From Lachnospiraceae bacterium (GTDB lineage Bacteria > Bacillota > Clostridia > Lachnospirales > Lachnospiraceae), in assembly GCA_021771755.1 (NCBI GenBank), contig JAETOL010000029.1:1-39621 (forward strand): a stretch of DNA of 39,621 nucleotides. The letters are read 5' to 3'. The notes beneath the pieces were generated by a model. It saw only the letters and a program-made list of their open reading frames with translations. It made no database searches and was not told the DNA's origin. The position numbers and the translations under genes were made by a program. Numbering within the stretch: position 1 is the first letter of the stretch; every line of letters starts with the position of its first letter. Shown in pieces: positions 7,587 through 15,915 of the stretch.

Positions 7587-9730
7587 TAGCCCTGAAAGAC
7601 CTGCCGGAGCTGGCCCGTGTGGGTGAATACTACTTGTTGGGCCAAGAGCATTCCTCCCAGGGATACAACGCGTCCTATGTGTACTGCGACAGCGACATGA
7701 TGTATATTGCCCGTGGGCAGATGGAGCTGACTGAAGGAAGACTCCCGGAGCGGGTGGATGAAATCGCGGCCAGCACATATTTCCTCACTGCTTACGGCTC
7801 CAATGCCAAAATCGGGGATACCGTCCGCCTGGACACCGAGAGTTTTCACGGAGACTATACCGTGACGGGTGCTCTGTCCGGCATGGGAGAGCAGGAGACC
7901 AACACCTGCGTCTTTGTTGTCTCCAAAGCGGCATTGACGGAATGGAACGGTTTTGACCCGGCCGGGTACCGTGCCTATGTGCATTTCCAAAATGACCGGC
8001 AGATGGATCAGGAAACTGTCACCGCCCGCTGCCGGGAGCTTGCTGAGCAGTACGGCCTGCCCCCTGCGGGAATGAACAGCAGCTATTTTTCTTACTACTC
8101 CAGATCCATGGACTTCGCCACCGTTGGCGCAATCGCGGCCCTGGCGCTGGCGGGCGGGTATGTGGTTATACAGAGTATGTTCCGGATCTCCATCCAAGAC
8201 AAAATACGGAGCTATGGACAGCTCCGCACCATCGGCACGACACCCAGACAGCTCCGGCGCATTGTGAAAAAAGAGAGCCGGAGGCTTGCCGGTATCGGAA
8301 TTCTGCTTGGCGTTCTTTTGGGCGTTGGTGGCGGACTGCTCCTGTTTCCCAAAGGCTTTCATGGGGGCTACTATGGGATTGCTGTCCTCCTGAGCACTGC
8401 GGCCTGCTGGATGATGGTGTCTATCTCCGTCCGCAGGCCGGTGAAAATCGCGGCCGGTATTTCACCGCTTGAGGCAGTACGTTTTGGGGCGGAACAGGAA
8501 AAGGTACGGGGTAGAGAAAAACATATCAGGCTTACCCCATTCTCTATGGGTCTGGTAAACTTTCAGCGCGACCACAAAAAGGCGGTGAGCATCGTGGCCT
8601 CCCTGAGTCTGGGCGGGATCCTCCTTTTGATTGTATCCTCCACCCTCCTGACCAGATCACCGGAGCAGGCGGCAAGGCTCTTTTTCCCGGATGGGGACTA
8701 TAAAATCTATATGTCTTCCGAACAGCCGGAGGAAGAAATCATGGCTGCCGGCAATCCGCTGGACGAGGAACTGCGGCGGGAAATCCTGACGCTGGACGGT
8801 GTGACGGACGTGCTGACCACTCGCCGGTCCATCCATGCAAGGTTTGGCACCTCCACAAATGCTTCGGCGGGCATGTGCGATATGCTGACCGATGCTAACT
8901 TTGCACTGGTGGAATCCACATTGGTATCCGGTGCCATGCCAACGAACTCCCACAGCGTTCTTTTGGACGTGAGCAACCATAAATATTACGAGGATATGGA
9001 TGTCGGCGCGGTGATTGAATTGTCTTTAGGCCAGCGGACCGCAACGGTAACCATATCTGGCCTGTTTGACTCGCACAAGATCATGAATGGGCATGGTGCG
9101 CGTGCCATGGATGCAGCGGTTCTGTTCACGCCGGAAGAACTGTTCCTGGAACTCTATCCGGAAATCAAGAGTTTTGATTACTCCTGGAGCGTTGTCAGCG
9201 ATCCCGCAAAGGCGGAGCAGGTAGAGAGCGGCCTTCAGGAGCTTCTGTCCAGCCGCAGCAACCTTGGACTGGACACCATCGGCACGCATATCGAGTATGA
9301 GAAAATGCAGAGTTCCATCATCTTCGGCGGGATGCAGACCCTCTCCTGGCTGATCTTCCTGTTTGGCGTTGTTAACCTGATCAATACGACACTTTCCAAT
9401 CAGGTGTCAAGGAAGCGGGAAAACAGTATCTTGCGTTCTGTTGGCTTGACTGAGAAGCAGCTATGCCGGATGAATATCATCGAGGGGATGTGCTATGCTT
9501 TTTTTGCGACTTTGGCTGTCCTGACTGTGGGGCTTCCGCTTTCAATCGTAATATGTGCGGAAGTCAGTAAGAAATCTTTTGCCGGGACCGTCATCCCGTA
9601 TCAGTTTCCTTTTTTGGAAATGGGTCTGTTCCTTTTTGTATTGTTTGGCATGGAGATAATCCTGTCCGTATGGATGGCGCGCAGGCAGAAAAAGCAGTCT
9701 TTGGTGGAGCAGATGCGGGCGCAGGGATAA
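7556..9730 (+). CDS. ABC transporter permease, FtsX/MacB-like, module 3, N-terminally shortened
   Basis: The frame opens with a GTG at 7556 and the first residues (FTGIDESDVIALKD) belong to the extracytoplasmic domain that normally follows the first membrane helix. The helix and start region, some 60 residues, are therefore missing. The remainder is intact: FtsX block 1 with YGQLRTIGTTPRQLRRIV, central helix near KKAVSIVASLSLGGILLL, FtsX block 2 with SILRSVGLTEKQLCRM, C-terminus SLVEQMRAQG. It is clearly more GC-rich than permeases 1 and 2. Without the first helix the topology would be wrong, so it is probably non-functional as written, unless this locus rearranges. Confidence 0.85.
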   Translation: MFTGIDESDVIALKDLPELARVGEYYLLGQEHSSQGYNASYVYCDSDMMYIARGQMELTEGRLPERVDEIAASTYFLTAYGSNAKIGDTVRLDTESFHGDYTVTGALSGMGEQETNTCVFVVSKAALTEWNGFDPAGYRAYVHFQNDRQMDQETVTARCRELAEQYGLPPAGMNSSYFSYYSRSMDFATVGAIAALALAGGYVVIQSMFRISIQDKIRSYGQLRTIGTTPRQLRRIVKKESRRLAGIGILLGVLLGVGGGLLLFPKGFHGGYYGIAVLLSTAACWMMVSISVRRPVKIAAGISPLEAVRFGAEQEKVRGREKHIRLTPFSMGLVNFQRDHKKAVSIVASLSLGGILLLIVSSTLLTRSPEQAARLFFPDGDYKIYMSSEQPEEEIMAAGNPLDEELRREILTLDGVTDVLTTRRSIHARFGTSTNASAGMCDMLTDANFALVESTLVSGAMPTNSHSVLLDVSNHKYYEDMDVGAVIELSLGQRTATVTISGLFDSHKIMNGHGARAMDAAVLFTPEELFLELYPEIKSFDYSWSVVSDPAKAEQVESGLQELLSSRSNLGLDTIGTHIEYEKMQSSIIFGGMQTLSWLIFLFGVVNLINTTLSNQVSRKRENSILRSVGLTEKQLCRMNIIEGMCYAFFATLAVLTVGLPLSIVICAEVSKKSFAGTVIPYQFPFLEMGLFLFVLFGMEIILSVWMARRQKKQSLVEQMRAQG

Positions 9731-9761
9731 AATTACCCTTAGTAAGGAAGAGTCCATATAA

Positions 9762-9794
9762 CTGTTCAGACAGGTCAGTGTATTTATTGAACAG
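9762..9794. repeat. Inverted repeat CTGTTCA / TGAACAG
   Basis: Arms at 9762-9768 and 9788-9794 with a 19-nt loop, between permease 3 and the LytTR regulator. It could be a weak terminator stem or a protein site; there is no T tract. Confidence 0.4.
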
Positions 9795-9810
9795 ATCCGC
9801 CTGAATGGTT

Positions 9811-9846
9811 AACATTCCACAGCAGTCAGAAAACATTTCACAGCAA
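9811..9846. promoter_or_regulatory. Tandem direct repeat, likely LytTR-regulator binding site
   Basis: AACATTCCACAGCA (9811-9824) recurs as AACATTTCACAGCA (9832-9845), exactly 21 bp apart. LytTR regulators such as AgrA bind pairs of ~9 bp direct repeats about 21-22 bp apart just upstream of -35 boxes. The pair ends 6 bp upstream of the -35 at 9852, the position expected for activation of the regulator's own gene. Confidence 0.65.
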
Positions 9847-9851
9847 CAGAA

Positions 9852-9880
9852 TTGCTCTGATATTACAGGCTGACTATAAT
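9852..9880 (+). promoter_or_regulatory. Promoter of the LytTR two-component operon
   Basis: TTGCTC (9852-9857), a 17-bp spacer and a perfect TATAAT (9875-9880), 33 bp before the start codon. Confidence 0.75.
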
Positions 9881-9913
9881 AAAATGAATGCCTGATGAAG
9901 AGGAGGTGGTAGA

Positions 9914-10618
9914 TTGATCCATATAGCAATCTGTGATGATGAAAAATACATATCCGACAATATAAAAGCTTTTGCCTCTGATTTTTTCCGTAAAAAGAAC
10001 AGAGAAATCCATCTCCGCACATTTTCAAGCGGCGAAGATCTGCTGGGCTATGACGGGCAGATCGACATCCTGTTTCTGGATATCCAGATGAAGGGCATGG
10101 ACGGAATTGAGACGGCAAAGCAGCTCCGGGCAGGCAAGTTCCGGGGATTCCTGGTCTTCATCACGGTACTGCGGGAGATGGTCTTCCAGTCTTTTGAGGT
10201 GCAGGCTTACGATTACCTGGTCAAGCCGGTTGAGGAAACCCAGTTTGAGAAGACAATGGAGCGCCTCTACGCTTCCATGTGCAGCGCCAGCGAAGACAGC
10301 CTGCTTGTGCAGAAGGGGTATGAAGGGCGTATCATCCAAAAGGATGAGATTGTTTTCTGTGAGATCATAGACCGGAAAATCTATCTGAACCTGGTTTCCG
10401 GGGAGGTTCTTGATTATTATGAGCGGATTGAAAATCTGGAAACGAAGCTGGGTGGCCGTTTTTTCCGGTGCCACAGGAGCTACCTTATCAATCTGAAGCA
10501 TTTAAAAGGCTATAAGAACGGAACCGCATATATGGATAGCGGCAGGGAGGTTCCCGTATCAAGGCTGCGGAGCAAGGAGTTTTCCGGTGTTGTTCTGCAG
10601 TATATGAAAAATATGTAA
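9914..10618 (+). CDS. LytTR-family response regulator (AgrA/ComE type)
   Basis: 234 residues from a TTG start with a strong AGGAGG at 9901-9906. The receiver domain (residues 1-~120) has the acidic pair D8/D9 in ICDDE, the phospho-acceptor D56 in LFLDIQMKGMDG, and the switch lysine in YLVKPVEE. The C-terminal LytTR DNA-binding domain (about 130-232) shows FFRCHRSYLINL and the motif VPVSRLRSKEF. This type controls peptide production, export or competence in Firmicutes. The partner kinase follows 56 bp downstream. No AgrB/AgrD-like signal-peptide genes are visible nearby, so the inducer is unknown. Confidence 0.95.
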   Translation: MIHIAICDDEKYISDNIKAFASDFFRKKNREIHLRTFSSGEDLLGYDGQIDILFLDIQMKGMDGIETAKQLRAGKFRGFLVFITVLREMVFQSFEVQAYDYLVKPVEETQFEKTMERLYASMCSASEDSLLVQKGYEGRIIQKDEIVFCEIIDRKIYLNLVSGEVLDYYERIENLETKLGGRFFRCHRSYLINLKHLKGYKNGTAYMDSGREVPVSRLRSKEFSGVVLQYMKNM

Positions 10619-10674
10619 GATAGCGGGAGCACAAAGTGCGGAACAATCCGTAGTATCTTAAGGAAAGGTTCCAT

Positions 10675-11985
10675 ATGGGGGTGGATAGAATGAATGTGTG
10701 TTATGATTTTTTTGTTATAGATATTATGGGGGTGATCGAGATGCCCCTCCTGTTTTATTTCCTGGTAAAAATCCTGAAAAAGAAACTTTTGCCCCCTTTC
10801 TATTTCCTGTTTACGGTATGTGCGGTGATTATCAGTGATTTTCTTCCGATCGGTACAATCATGGGATTTATGGCACTTGTCTTTCTGCTTACGGTATGCG
10901 GGGCTTTTGTCTGTCATGCGGATGTTAAATCCTCCCTTTTGTATGCGGCTTTGACGATGGAAATCGCGTTGTTATGCAATGACATTGCACGATCTCTGAC
11001 GAGCCTTGCAGCCCCATTCCTGCCTGCCGCGTTCCATGATATGACTGGTATTGCATTTATGCTGGTCAGCCAGGCGGCAGCACTTTTGCTGACCGGCATC
11101 TGCTATTATGTGGTGTACCGTTACTTTGCCGATTACAGTACGGCGGAAATGCAACAGATGTTTCTGGTTTTCATTCCCATTCTGATGATATTTATTATGA
11201 GCAGATACGTTAATACGATGGAATTTGACTTCTGGTATGCGCTTGGGAAGGATGAAGAAACTTTTGAGTATCTGTTCAGCCACTGGCAGTTGCTTGCCAT
11301 GAATCTTCTGGGACTTGCCAGTCTGTTCTGCATCCTGTTTTTCTTTAAGAAACTACAGCAGAATTTCCGGCTCGGCACAGAATTGTCACTACTGGAACAG
11401 GAAGAACATTCCTTAAATCAATATGTGGAGGAAGCGAAGGCCCGCTATGACAGGACAAAATCATTCCGCCATGATATCAGGAACCATATCGCAGTGATAA
11501 AAGACCTTTTGCGAAGCGGAAAACTGGAGGAGGCGGTAAGCTATACGGAAGATTTGGACGATATGGCGGAAAAAATGTCATTCCCTGTAAGCACCAATAA
11601 CCCGGTGGTGGATATCCTGGCAGGAAACAAACTGGGGATTGCAAAAAGCATGGGGATTGATGTGGACTGTTCCCTTCTTCTGCCATATCCCTGCGGCCTG
11701 CGGGACATTGATATCTGTATAGTCCTGTCAAATGCGCTGGATAATGCGATTCAGGCATGTAAGAGCCTGGATGCCGGCATCGAAAAACAAATCCATGTGT
11801 CCGGGCGTGTCCAGGGAGATTTTCTTATGATAGAAACTCGAAACAGTTTCTGTGGGAAAGGCGTGTTCAAAAAGGGGACAGGTTTGTCAAATGTAAAAAA
11901 GGTGGCTGAAAAATATAACGGTGCCATGAGCATAGAGATACGGGAAAATGTATTTATCCTTCATGTGCTGCTGGTCATCCCATAG
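10675..11985 (+). CDS. GHKL-domain sensor histidine kinase (AgrC-like)
   Basis: 436 residues from the ATG at 10675 (AGGAAAGG upstream); an ATG at 10690 behind GGGGGTGG is an equal alternative. The N-terminal half has about six membrane helices (to about residue 225). A coiled linker leads into the phospho-acceptor motif KSFRHDIRNHIAVIKDLL. The GHKL ATPase domain has the N box NALDNAIQAC and GTGLSNVKKVAEKYNG. It pairs with the LytTR regulator upstream. AgrC-type kinases sense small peptides; here the ligand cannot be assigned. Confidence 0.94.
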   Translation: MGVDRMNVCYDFFVIDIMGVIEMPLLFYFLVKILKKKLLPPFYFLFTVCAVIISDFLPIGTIMGFMALVFLLTVCGAFVCHADVKSSLLYAALTMEIALLCNDIARSLTSLAAPFLPAAFHDMTGIAFMLVSQAAALLLTGICYYVVYRYFADYSTAEMQQMFLVFIPILMIFIMSRYVNTMEFDFWYALGKDEETFEYLFSHWQLLAMNLLGLASLFCILFFFKKLQQNFRLGTELSLLEQEEHSLNQYVEEAKARYDRTKSFRHDIRNHIAVIKDLLRSGKLEEAVSYTEDLDDMAEKMSFPVSTNNPVVDILAGNKLGIAKSMGIDVDCSLLLPYPCGLRDIDICIVLSNALDNAIQACKSLDAGIEKQIHVSGRVQGDFLMIETRNSFCGKGVFKKGTGLSNVKKVAEKYNGAMSIEIRENVFILHVLLVIP

Positions 11986-11995
11986 CATCCAGACA

Positions 11996-12048
11996 TCCGG
12001 GTATTCTAAGTTTCGACTTTATTTCAGGCGAAGTTTAGAATACCCGGA
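11996..12048. repeat. Long inverted repeat after the AgrC-like kinase
   Basis: Arm TCCGGGTATTCTAA (11996-12009) pairs perfectly with TTAGAATACCCGGA (12035-12048), and a few further pairs extend inward. The 3' flank is CATTTCACATC, not a T tract, so it is a poor intrinsic terminator on either strand. It may be a bidirectional terminator without a tail, a transposon end or a processed-RNA stem. Confidence 0.6.
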
Positions 12049-12087
12049 CATTTCACATCATTCAGAAAACCGTCTGCGGCAAATAGG

Positions 12088-12116
12088 TTGTTTCACTGTT
12101 TTGGGAATGATAAAAT
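12088..12116 (+). promoter_or_regulatory. Promoter upstream of the DUF7662-like gene
   Basis: TTGTTT (12088-12093), 17-bp spacer, TAAAAT (12111-12116), 54 bp ahead of the start at 12171. Confidence 0.5.
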
Positions 12117-12170
12117 TAAAATCTGAAGGAAAGCAACATAAAAAGAAAATCAACATTAAAAAAGGAAAAA

Positions 12171-12383
12171 ATGAGAATGAGCAAATACAACACTTTATGG
12201 GAATATGTACAGAAAACCGGAAAGGAATCTTTTGTGTTGACCTTTGATGAAATTCAGAATATCGCAGGAATACCCATCGACCATTCTTTTCTGAAATACA
12301 AAAAGGAATTGACGGATTACGGTTATCAGGTCGGAAAAATATCCATGAAAGAGCAGACGGTATGCTTTCATAAGGCTGACTGA
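12171..12383 (+). CDS. Small DUF7662-like protein
   Basis: A 70-residue soluble protein with the pattern KYNTLWEYVQKTGKESF, FDEIQNIAGIPIDHSFL and YGYQVGKISM. I recognise this as a widespread small Firmicutes family currently named DUF7662; the role is not established. AAAGG lies 5 nt before the ATG at 12171; the ATG at 12177 is also possible. It has its own promoter and sits between the AgrC-like kinase and a broken cupin gene. It may be DNA-binding, but I see no clear helix-turn-helix. Confidence 0.7.
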   Translation: MRMSKYNTLWEYVQKTGKESFVLTFDEIQNIAGIPIDHSFLKYKKELTDYGYQVGKISMKEQTVCFHKAD

Positions 12384-12387
12384 CAAA

Positions 12388-12654
12388 CTGCATTATCAAA
12401 TTCTTGAGGAGACAGGAGCAAGTCAACCAAGACACACCCATGCTGCCTCCGAGCAAATCTGGTATGCTACACATGGTACGGGAAAGCTTTTACTGGTAGG
12501 TGATCAGGAAAAGGAATTTAAAGCTGGCGATGTGGTTCGATTTGCAGAAGAAGAGGTCCATGGATTAGTAAATGATGGTAATACGGAATTTGTATATATT
12601 TCGGTAACAACGCCGCCTGTTAATTTTGGATATGCATATAAGGAGAAGCGATAG
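12388..12654 (+). pseudogene. Cupin-domain protein remnant (5' end missing)
   Basis: The frame from about 12388 to the TAG at 12652 reads as the C-terminal ~88 residues of a single-domain cupin: HYQILEETGASQPRHTH, EQIWYATHGTGKLLL, EFKAGDVVRFAEEEVHG and a conserved tail. Metal-binding histidines of cupin motifs 1 (RHTH) and 2 (VHG) are visible. There is no start codon or ribosome site in frame, and the frame runs back into the 3' end of the DUF7662-like gene. The N-terminus was therefore lost, probably by a deletion fused to that gene. Confidence 0.8.
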
Positions 12655-12902
12655 ATTCCTGCTAAGATGCTAAGTTATAACAGCCAGACTGGTAAAGGAT
12701 TAGTGTGGGCAGCAGATTTGGAAGATACGATGTACTGTTTACCAATGATACTATGACTGGATGCTGGAACTGTTTGCTTAGGATTGATAGTTACATTTAT
12801 TTTTTGCAAAGATACGCAGTTTAGATTGTGAGAAGCAGCATTGTATGAAAGGAATACGAAAAGTAATTGTTTGAGCAAGTCGGGATTTTGGGAGTGATTA
12901 AA
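12655..12902. other. Gene-free interval
   Basis: 248 bp with no supported coding frame, hairpin or repeat. GGGAGTG shortly before 12903 is the ribosome site of the methyltransferase gene. Confidence 0.6.
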
Positions 12903-13673
12903 ATGGAAAAATTTGAAAAAACATTTGATAATGCTGCGGTGGATTATGATAAAAGTCGTCCAATGTATGTAAAAGAGATATATGAAGACATACTTAATTA
13001 TAAGCAAGTAAATCAGGATAGCCATGTACTCGAAATTGGCATGGGAACAGGAAAAGCAGCTCAGCCAATTCTCGATACACATTGCCATTTTGTTGGAATT
13101 GAACCGGGAGAGGAACTTGCGGCATTGGCAAAAGAGAAATTTCAGAAATATACAAATTTTTCACTATATCGTCAGACTTTGCAGGATTATATATGTGAAG
13201 ATAATTCTTTTGATTTAATATATGCGGCTACTGCATTTCACTGGATTCCAGAAGAATATGGATACAGGAGAGTTTATAATCTGCTGAAAAGCGGCGGTGT
13301 ATTCGCTCGTTTTGCCTATCACGCTGGCCCCGATAAAGGACGCAAAGCATTGACGGATGAAATAGATGAACTATATCGAAAATATATGCCTCGAGAAAGC
13401 CAGCCCACCGAATTTAGTAATGCGGATGCAAAAAGGATGGCCAATAAGGCACTTACATACGGATTTGTTGATGTGAGATATATGCTGTATCATACAATAA
13501 AGAATTTTACAGCCGGGGAATATATGTCGTTGCTGAAAACATACCCGGACCACATGAAGCTGGAAGCAACCGCCCGTAAGAAACTATTTGAGGGAATTTT
13601 TAAGGCCATAGAGGACAACGGCGGAACCATGACAGTGTATTATACGATGGATCTGGAATTAGCAAAAAAATAA
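12903..13673 (+). CDS. Class I SAM-dependent methyltransferase
   Basis: 256 residues. I start at the ATG at 12903 because GGGAGTG precedes it; the frame extends to 12867 without a site. Residues 6-20 (KTFDNAAVDYDKSRP) are the typical N-terminus of UbiE/Trm9-like methyltransferases. Motif I is VLEIGMGTGKAA (residues 42-53), the acidic loop is FVGIEPGEEL, and YAATAFHWIPEE is the post-II motif. The substrate is unknown. It opens a run of accessory genes in one direction. Confidence 0.88.
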   Translation: MEKFEKTFDNAAVDYDKSRPMYVKEIYEDILNYKQVNQDSHVLEIGMGTGKAAQPILDTHCHFVGIEPGEELAALAKEKFQKYTNFSLYRQTLQDYICEDNSFDLIYAATAFHWIPEEYGYRRVYNLLKSGGVFARFAYHAGPDKGRKALTDEIDELYRKYMPRESQPTEFSNADAKRMANKALTYGFVDVRYMLYHTIKNFTAGEYMSLLKTYPDHMKLEATARKKLFEGIFKAIEDNGGTMTVYYTMDLELAKK

Positions 13674-13699
13674 ATTCCGATTTACAGGGGTAAATACTT

Positions 13700-14596
13700 A
13701 TGAAAAACATTAAAAAAAGGAGGCCGGTATTAAGCTGCGTAATACTATTTGTGATATGTGGATTAGCCAGAATGATAGAATATTTTGTAATAAAGACGGA
13801 CGAAACCATCATTGCGGAAAATTTTTTGCACAAAGCTTTTGGAATTGCCGTTTTAGCGATTGTCCTTCATTCTCGTGGCAATACCTGGAAAAACATCGGA
13901 TTTATAAAGGGCAAAACGGTATCTGATATTCTGAAAGGTTTTCTGTTGGGAGGCTGCTGCTTCCTTGTGGCCTATTCCATAGAATGCCTGATGCTTTACC
14001 AAACCAATCAGAATGTATCATTTGCCTTTTATATCAGTGGGTTTACGTTAAATGGAGAAGCGATAAGGCATGACGGTTTTCTTTTCCTGCTTTTATGTAT
14101 TGTATTGAATATCATAAATGTATGGATGGAGGAAGGCGTATTCCGTGGCTTATTTATGAAAATCCTTACTGAAAAGCTATCCTTTATCCGTGCCGTATTT
14201 CTTATCGCTTTTTTGTTTGGAGTCTGGCATTGGGTTATGCCGCTTAGAGATTATGTGCAGGGGAATATATCGCTGGTGGGTTCCCTGATAATGGGTATTG
14301 GTTATATTATATTGGCTGGGATTATGAGTATAAAATGGTCGCTCCTATATAAAATGACAGGGGCATTGTGGATGGGACTTGGCGACCATTTGTTTAATAA
14401 TGTTATCGTAACGAATTTGTTGCATGTAATCTCAAATGGTGAAGCGGACAATATGCAGATTATACGAATTATGATTGGACAGATGTTATCTTTTTCTATT
14501 ATCACGATATGCTATAGGAAAATATGGAAGACCGCCAGATGTGGAAAAGGTGAAGATCAATTTATGAAAGAATTTAGCAATTTTATCAGCAAGTAG
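13700..14596 (+). CDS. CPBP (CAAX/Abi-type) intramembrane metalloprotease 1
   Basis: 298 residues with about eight membrane helices. The three family motifs are present: WMEEGVFRG (E144, E145, R149), FGVWHW (H177) and GLGDHLFNN (H230, N234). This family includes Rce1-type prenyl-protein proteases and bacterial proteins linked to bacteriocin self-immunity or processing. A second, divergent member lies 0.5 kb downstream, with a small membrane protein between them. The substrate is not known. Confidence 0.9.
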   Translation: MKNIKKRRPVLSCVILFVICGLARMIEYFVIKTDETIIAENFLHKAFGIAVLAIVLHSRGNTWKNIGFIKGKTVSDILKGFLLGGCCFLVAYSIECLMLYQTNQNVSFAFYISGFTLNGEAIRHDGFLFLLLCIVLNIINVWMEEGVFRGLFMKILTEKLSFIRAVFLIAFLFGVWHWVMPLRDYVQGNISLVGSLIMGIGYIILAGIMSIKWSLLYKMTGALWMGLGDHLFNNVIVTNLLHVISNGEADNMQIIRIMIGQMLSFSIITICYRKIWKTARCGKGEDQFMKEFSNFISK

Positions 14597-14635
14597 CAGT
14601 AATGAAAATCTGAAGCTATTGAGGAGGCATAATGT

Positions 14636-15046
14636 ATGAGAAAAATTTGGGATAATTGGTTAAAGGAGAGTGTTTATATATACTGCATTATTTATACGAT
14701 AGTAACAATTTTAAACAGTGTATTATATTTAATTCAGGGGTATAGAGATGACCCAAGTGGAAACTGGCACGAATTAACTCGTGCAGTGATTGTTTTGATA
14801 GGTGTTACAGCGTATGAAATGGCAACCAAGATGCCTATAAAAAATATATTTTTGCGTTCGATTGTGGTGTATATTCCGACGATGGGATTAGCCTTTGGGT
14901 TCATATGGTTAAATCAATTTATTGAGCCTTTGGCGAAAAGTGCATATAAGGATATTTTTATAAATTACACTTCATTATTTGTAATAGTAAGTATAGTTGC
15001 GATTATAAGAAATAACATAAAGCAGAAAAGAAACAGAAAGAAATAA
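14636..15046 (+). CDS. Small four-helix membrane protein, DUF6608-like
   Basis: 136 residues, GAGGAGG before the ATG at 14636. It has about four hydrophobic segments and a basic C-terminus (KQKRNRKK). The pattern, with ITVIVLIGVTAYEMATK-like content and a WLNQF segment, resembles small Clostridial membrane proteins named DUF6608; I give that name with moderate confidence. It sits between two CPBP protease genes, so it may be their partner or share an immunity-type role. Confidence 0.6.
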   Translation: MRKIWDNWLKESVYIYCIIYTIVTILNSVLYLIQGYRDDPSGNWHELTRAVIVLIGVTAYEMATKMPIKNIFLRSIVVYIPTMGLAFGFIWLNQFIEPLAKSAYKDIFINYTSLFVIVSIVAIIRNNIKQKRNRKK

Positions 15047-15126
15047 GAGCAAGAAAAAGCAATACAGGGAAAACTTATAAAGAAAATAGGTGTTTGTGCA
15101 AGACTTTTATGTTACAAGGAGCAATT

Positions 15127-15888
15127 ATGAGGGCAAGATACAAAAATAAGTTGAAAATTCCATTATGGGTTTCTGTCGTATATGTCTTGTCGTTTATATG
15201 CTATGTTCCTGCACTGTTAGAACAGAACGGAATTGTCATCCCCAATGGATTATTACTTTTAAAATACTTATATGTGTGCATTCCGGCTATAGCTGCTATT
15301 TTTCTGCTGATTTGTGAGCAAAACGTTAAGGCATACATTGTGCAGATGTTTTCAGGGAAAATAACTATCAAATATATTTTGATATGGGCTATATGTATGG
15401 TTGCGGGAATACTTATTTCTTATTGCTATTCGCTTATAATTGGAGTAGATGTGTTTAAAAATATATATGTGACAATAACAACACTATTAATGAGCTGTTT
15501 ATACCTGCTAATAACAGCGTTTGTTGAAGAAATAGCATGGCGAGGATTTCTGCTTGAACGACTTTCTTTTCATAAAAAAATTTATAACGTTATATTTGTT
15601 GGTATTGTTTGGGCAGTATGGCATATGCCTATGTGGATAATCAGAAATGCATTGGGTGTTGAGCAAATTATTTATCTTTGTATATGGACATTCCTTATTT
15701 CTGTTGTTTTGGGAATAACCTATTATCAATGCAGAAATATACTACTTATTGCTATTCTACACGCAACTTTTAATATCTGCTATTTGGCACCAATGCAGTA
15801 TAACATTGTTGTATTAGCAATTGTAATCTCTATTGGTACACTACTCAAAAAGCAAAAGGATTTTGTAAAATGTTTTTTTACTCGATAA
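15127..15888 (+). CDS. CPBP (CAAX/Abi-type) intramembrane metalloprotease 2
   Basis: 253 residues from the ATG at 15127, behind AAGGAG (15117-15122); an upstream in-frame start at 15094 has no site. Motifs: VEEIAWRGFLLERL (E134, E135, R139), VWAVWHMPMW (H166) and ILHATFNICY (H212, N216). It belongs to the same family as the gene at 13700 but with a different sequence and order of helices, so it is not a recent duplicate. The region is AT-rich. Confidence 0.9.
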   Translation: MRARYKNKLKIPLWVSVVYVLSFICYVPALLEQNGIVIPNGLLLLKYLYVCIPAIAAIFLLICEQNVKAYIVQMFSGKITIKYILIWAICMVAGILISYCYSLIIGVDVFKNIYVTITTLLMSCLYLLITAFVEEIAWRGFLLERLSFHKKIYNVIFVGIVWAVWHMPMWIIRNALGVEQIIYLCIWTFLISVVLGITYYQCRNILLIAILHATFNICYLAPMQYNIVVLAIVISIGTLLKKQKDFVKCFFTR

Positions 15889-15915
15889 CTCGGGATTGTT
15901 AGGGAGGAAAAACAA

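Noticed and set aside
9914-11985. Complete agr quorum-sensing locus
   Set aside because: Only AgrA- and AgrC-like genes are present; no AgrB protease or AgrD peptide gene is visible.
12675-13088. 137-codon minus-strand frame
   Set aside because: Mostly antisense to the methyltransferase; no ribosome site or family pattern.
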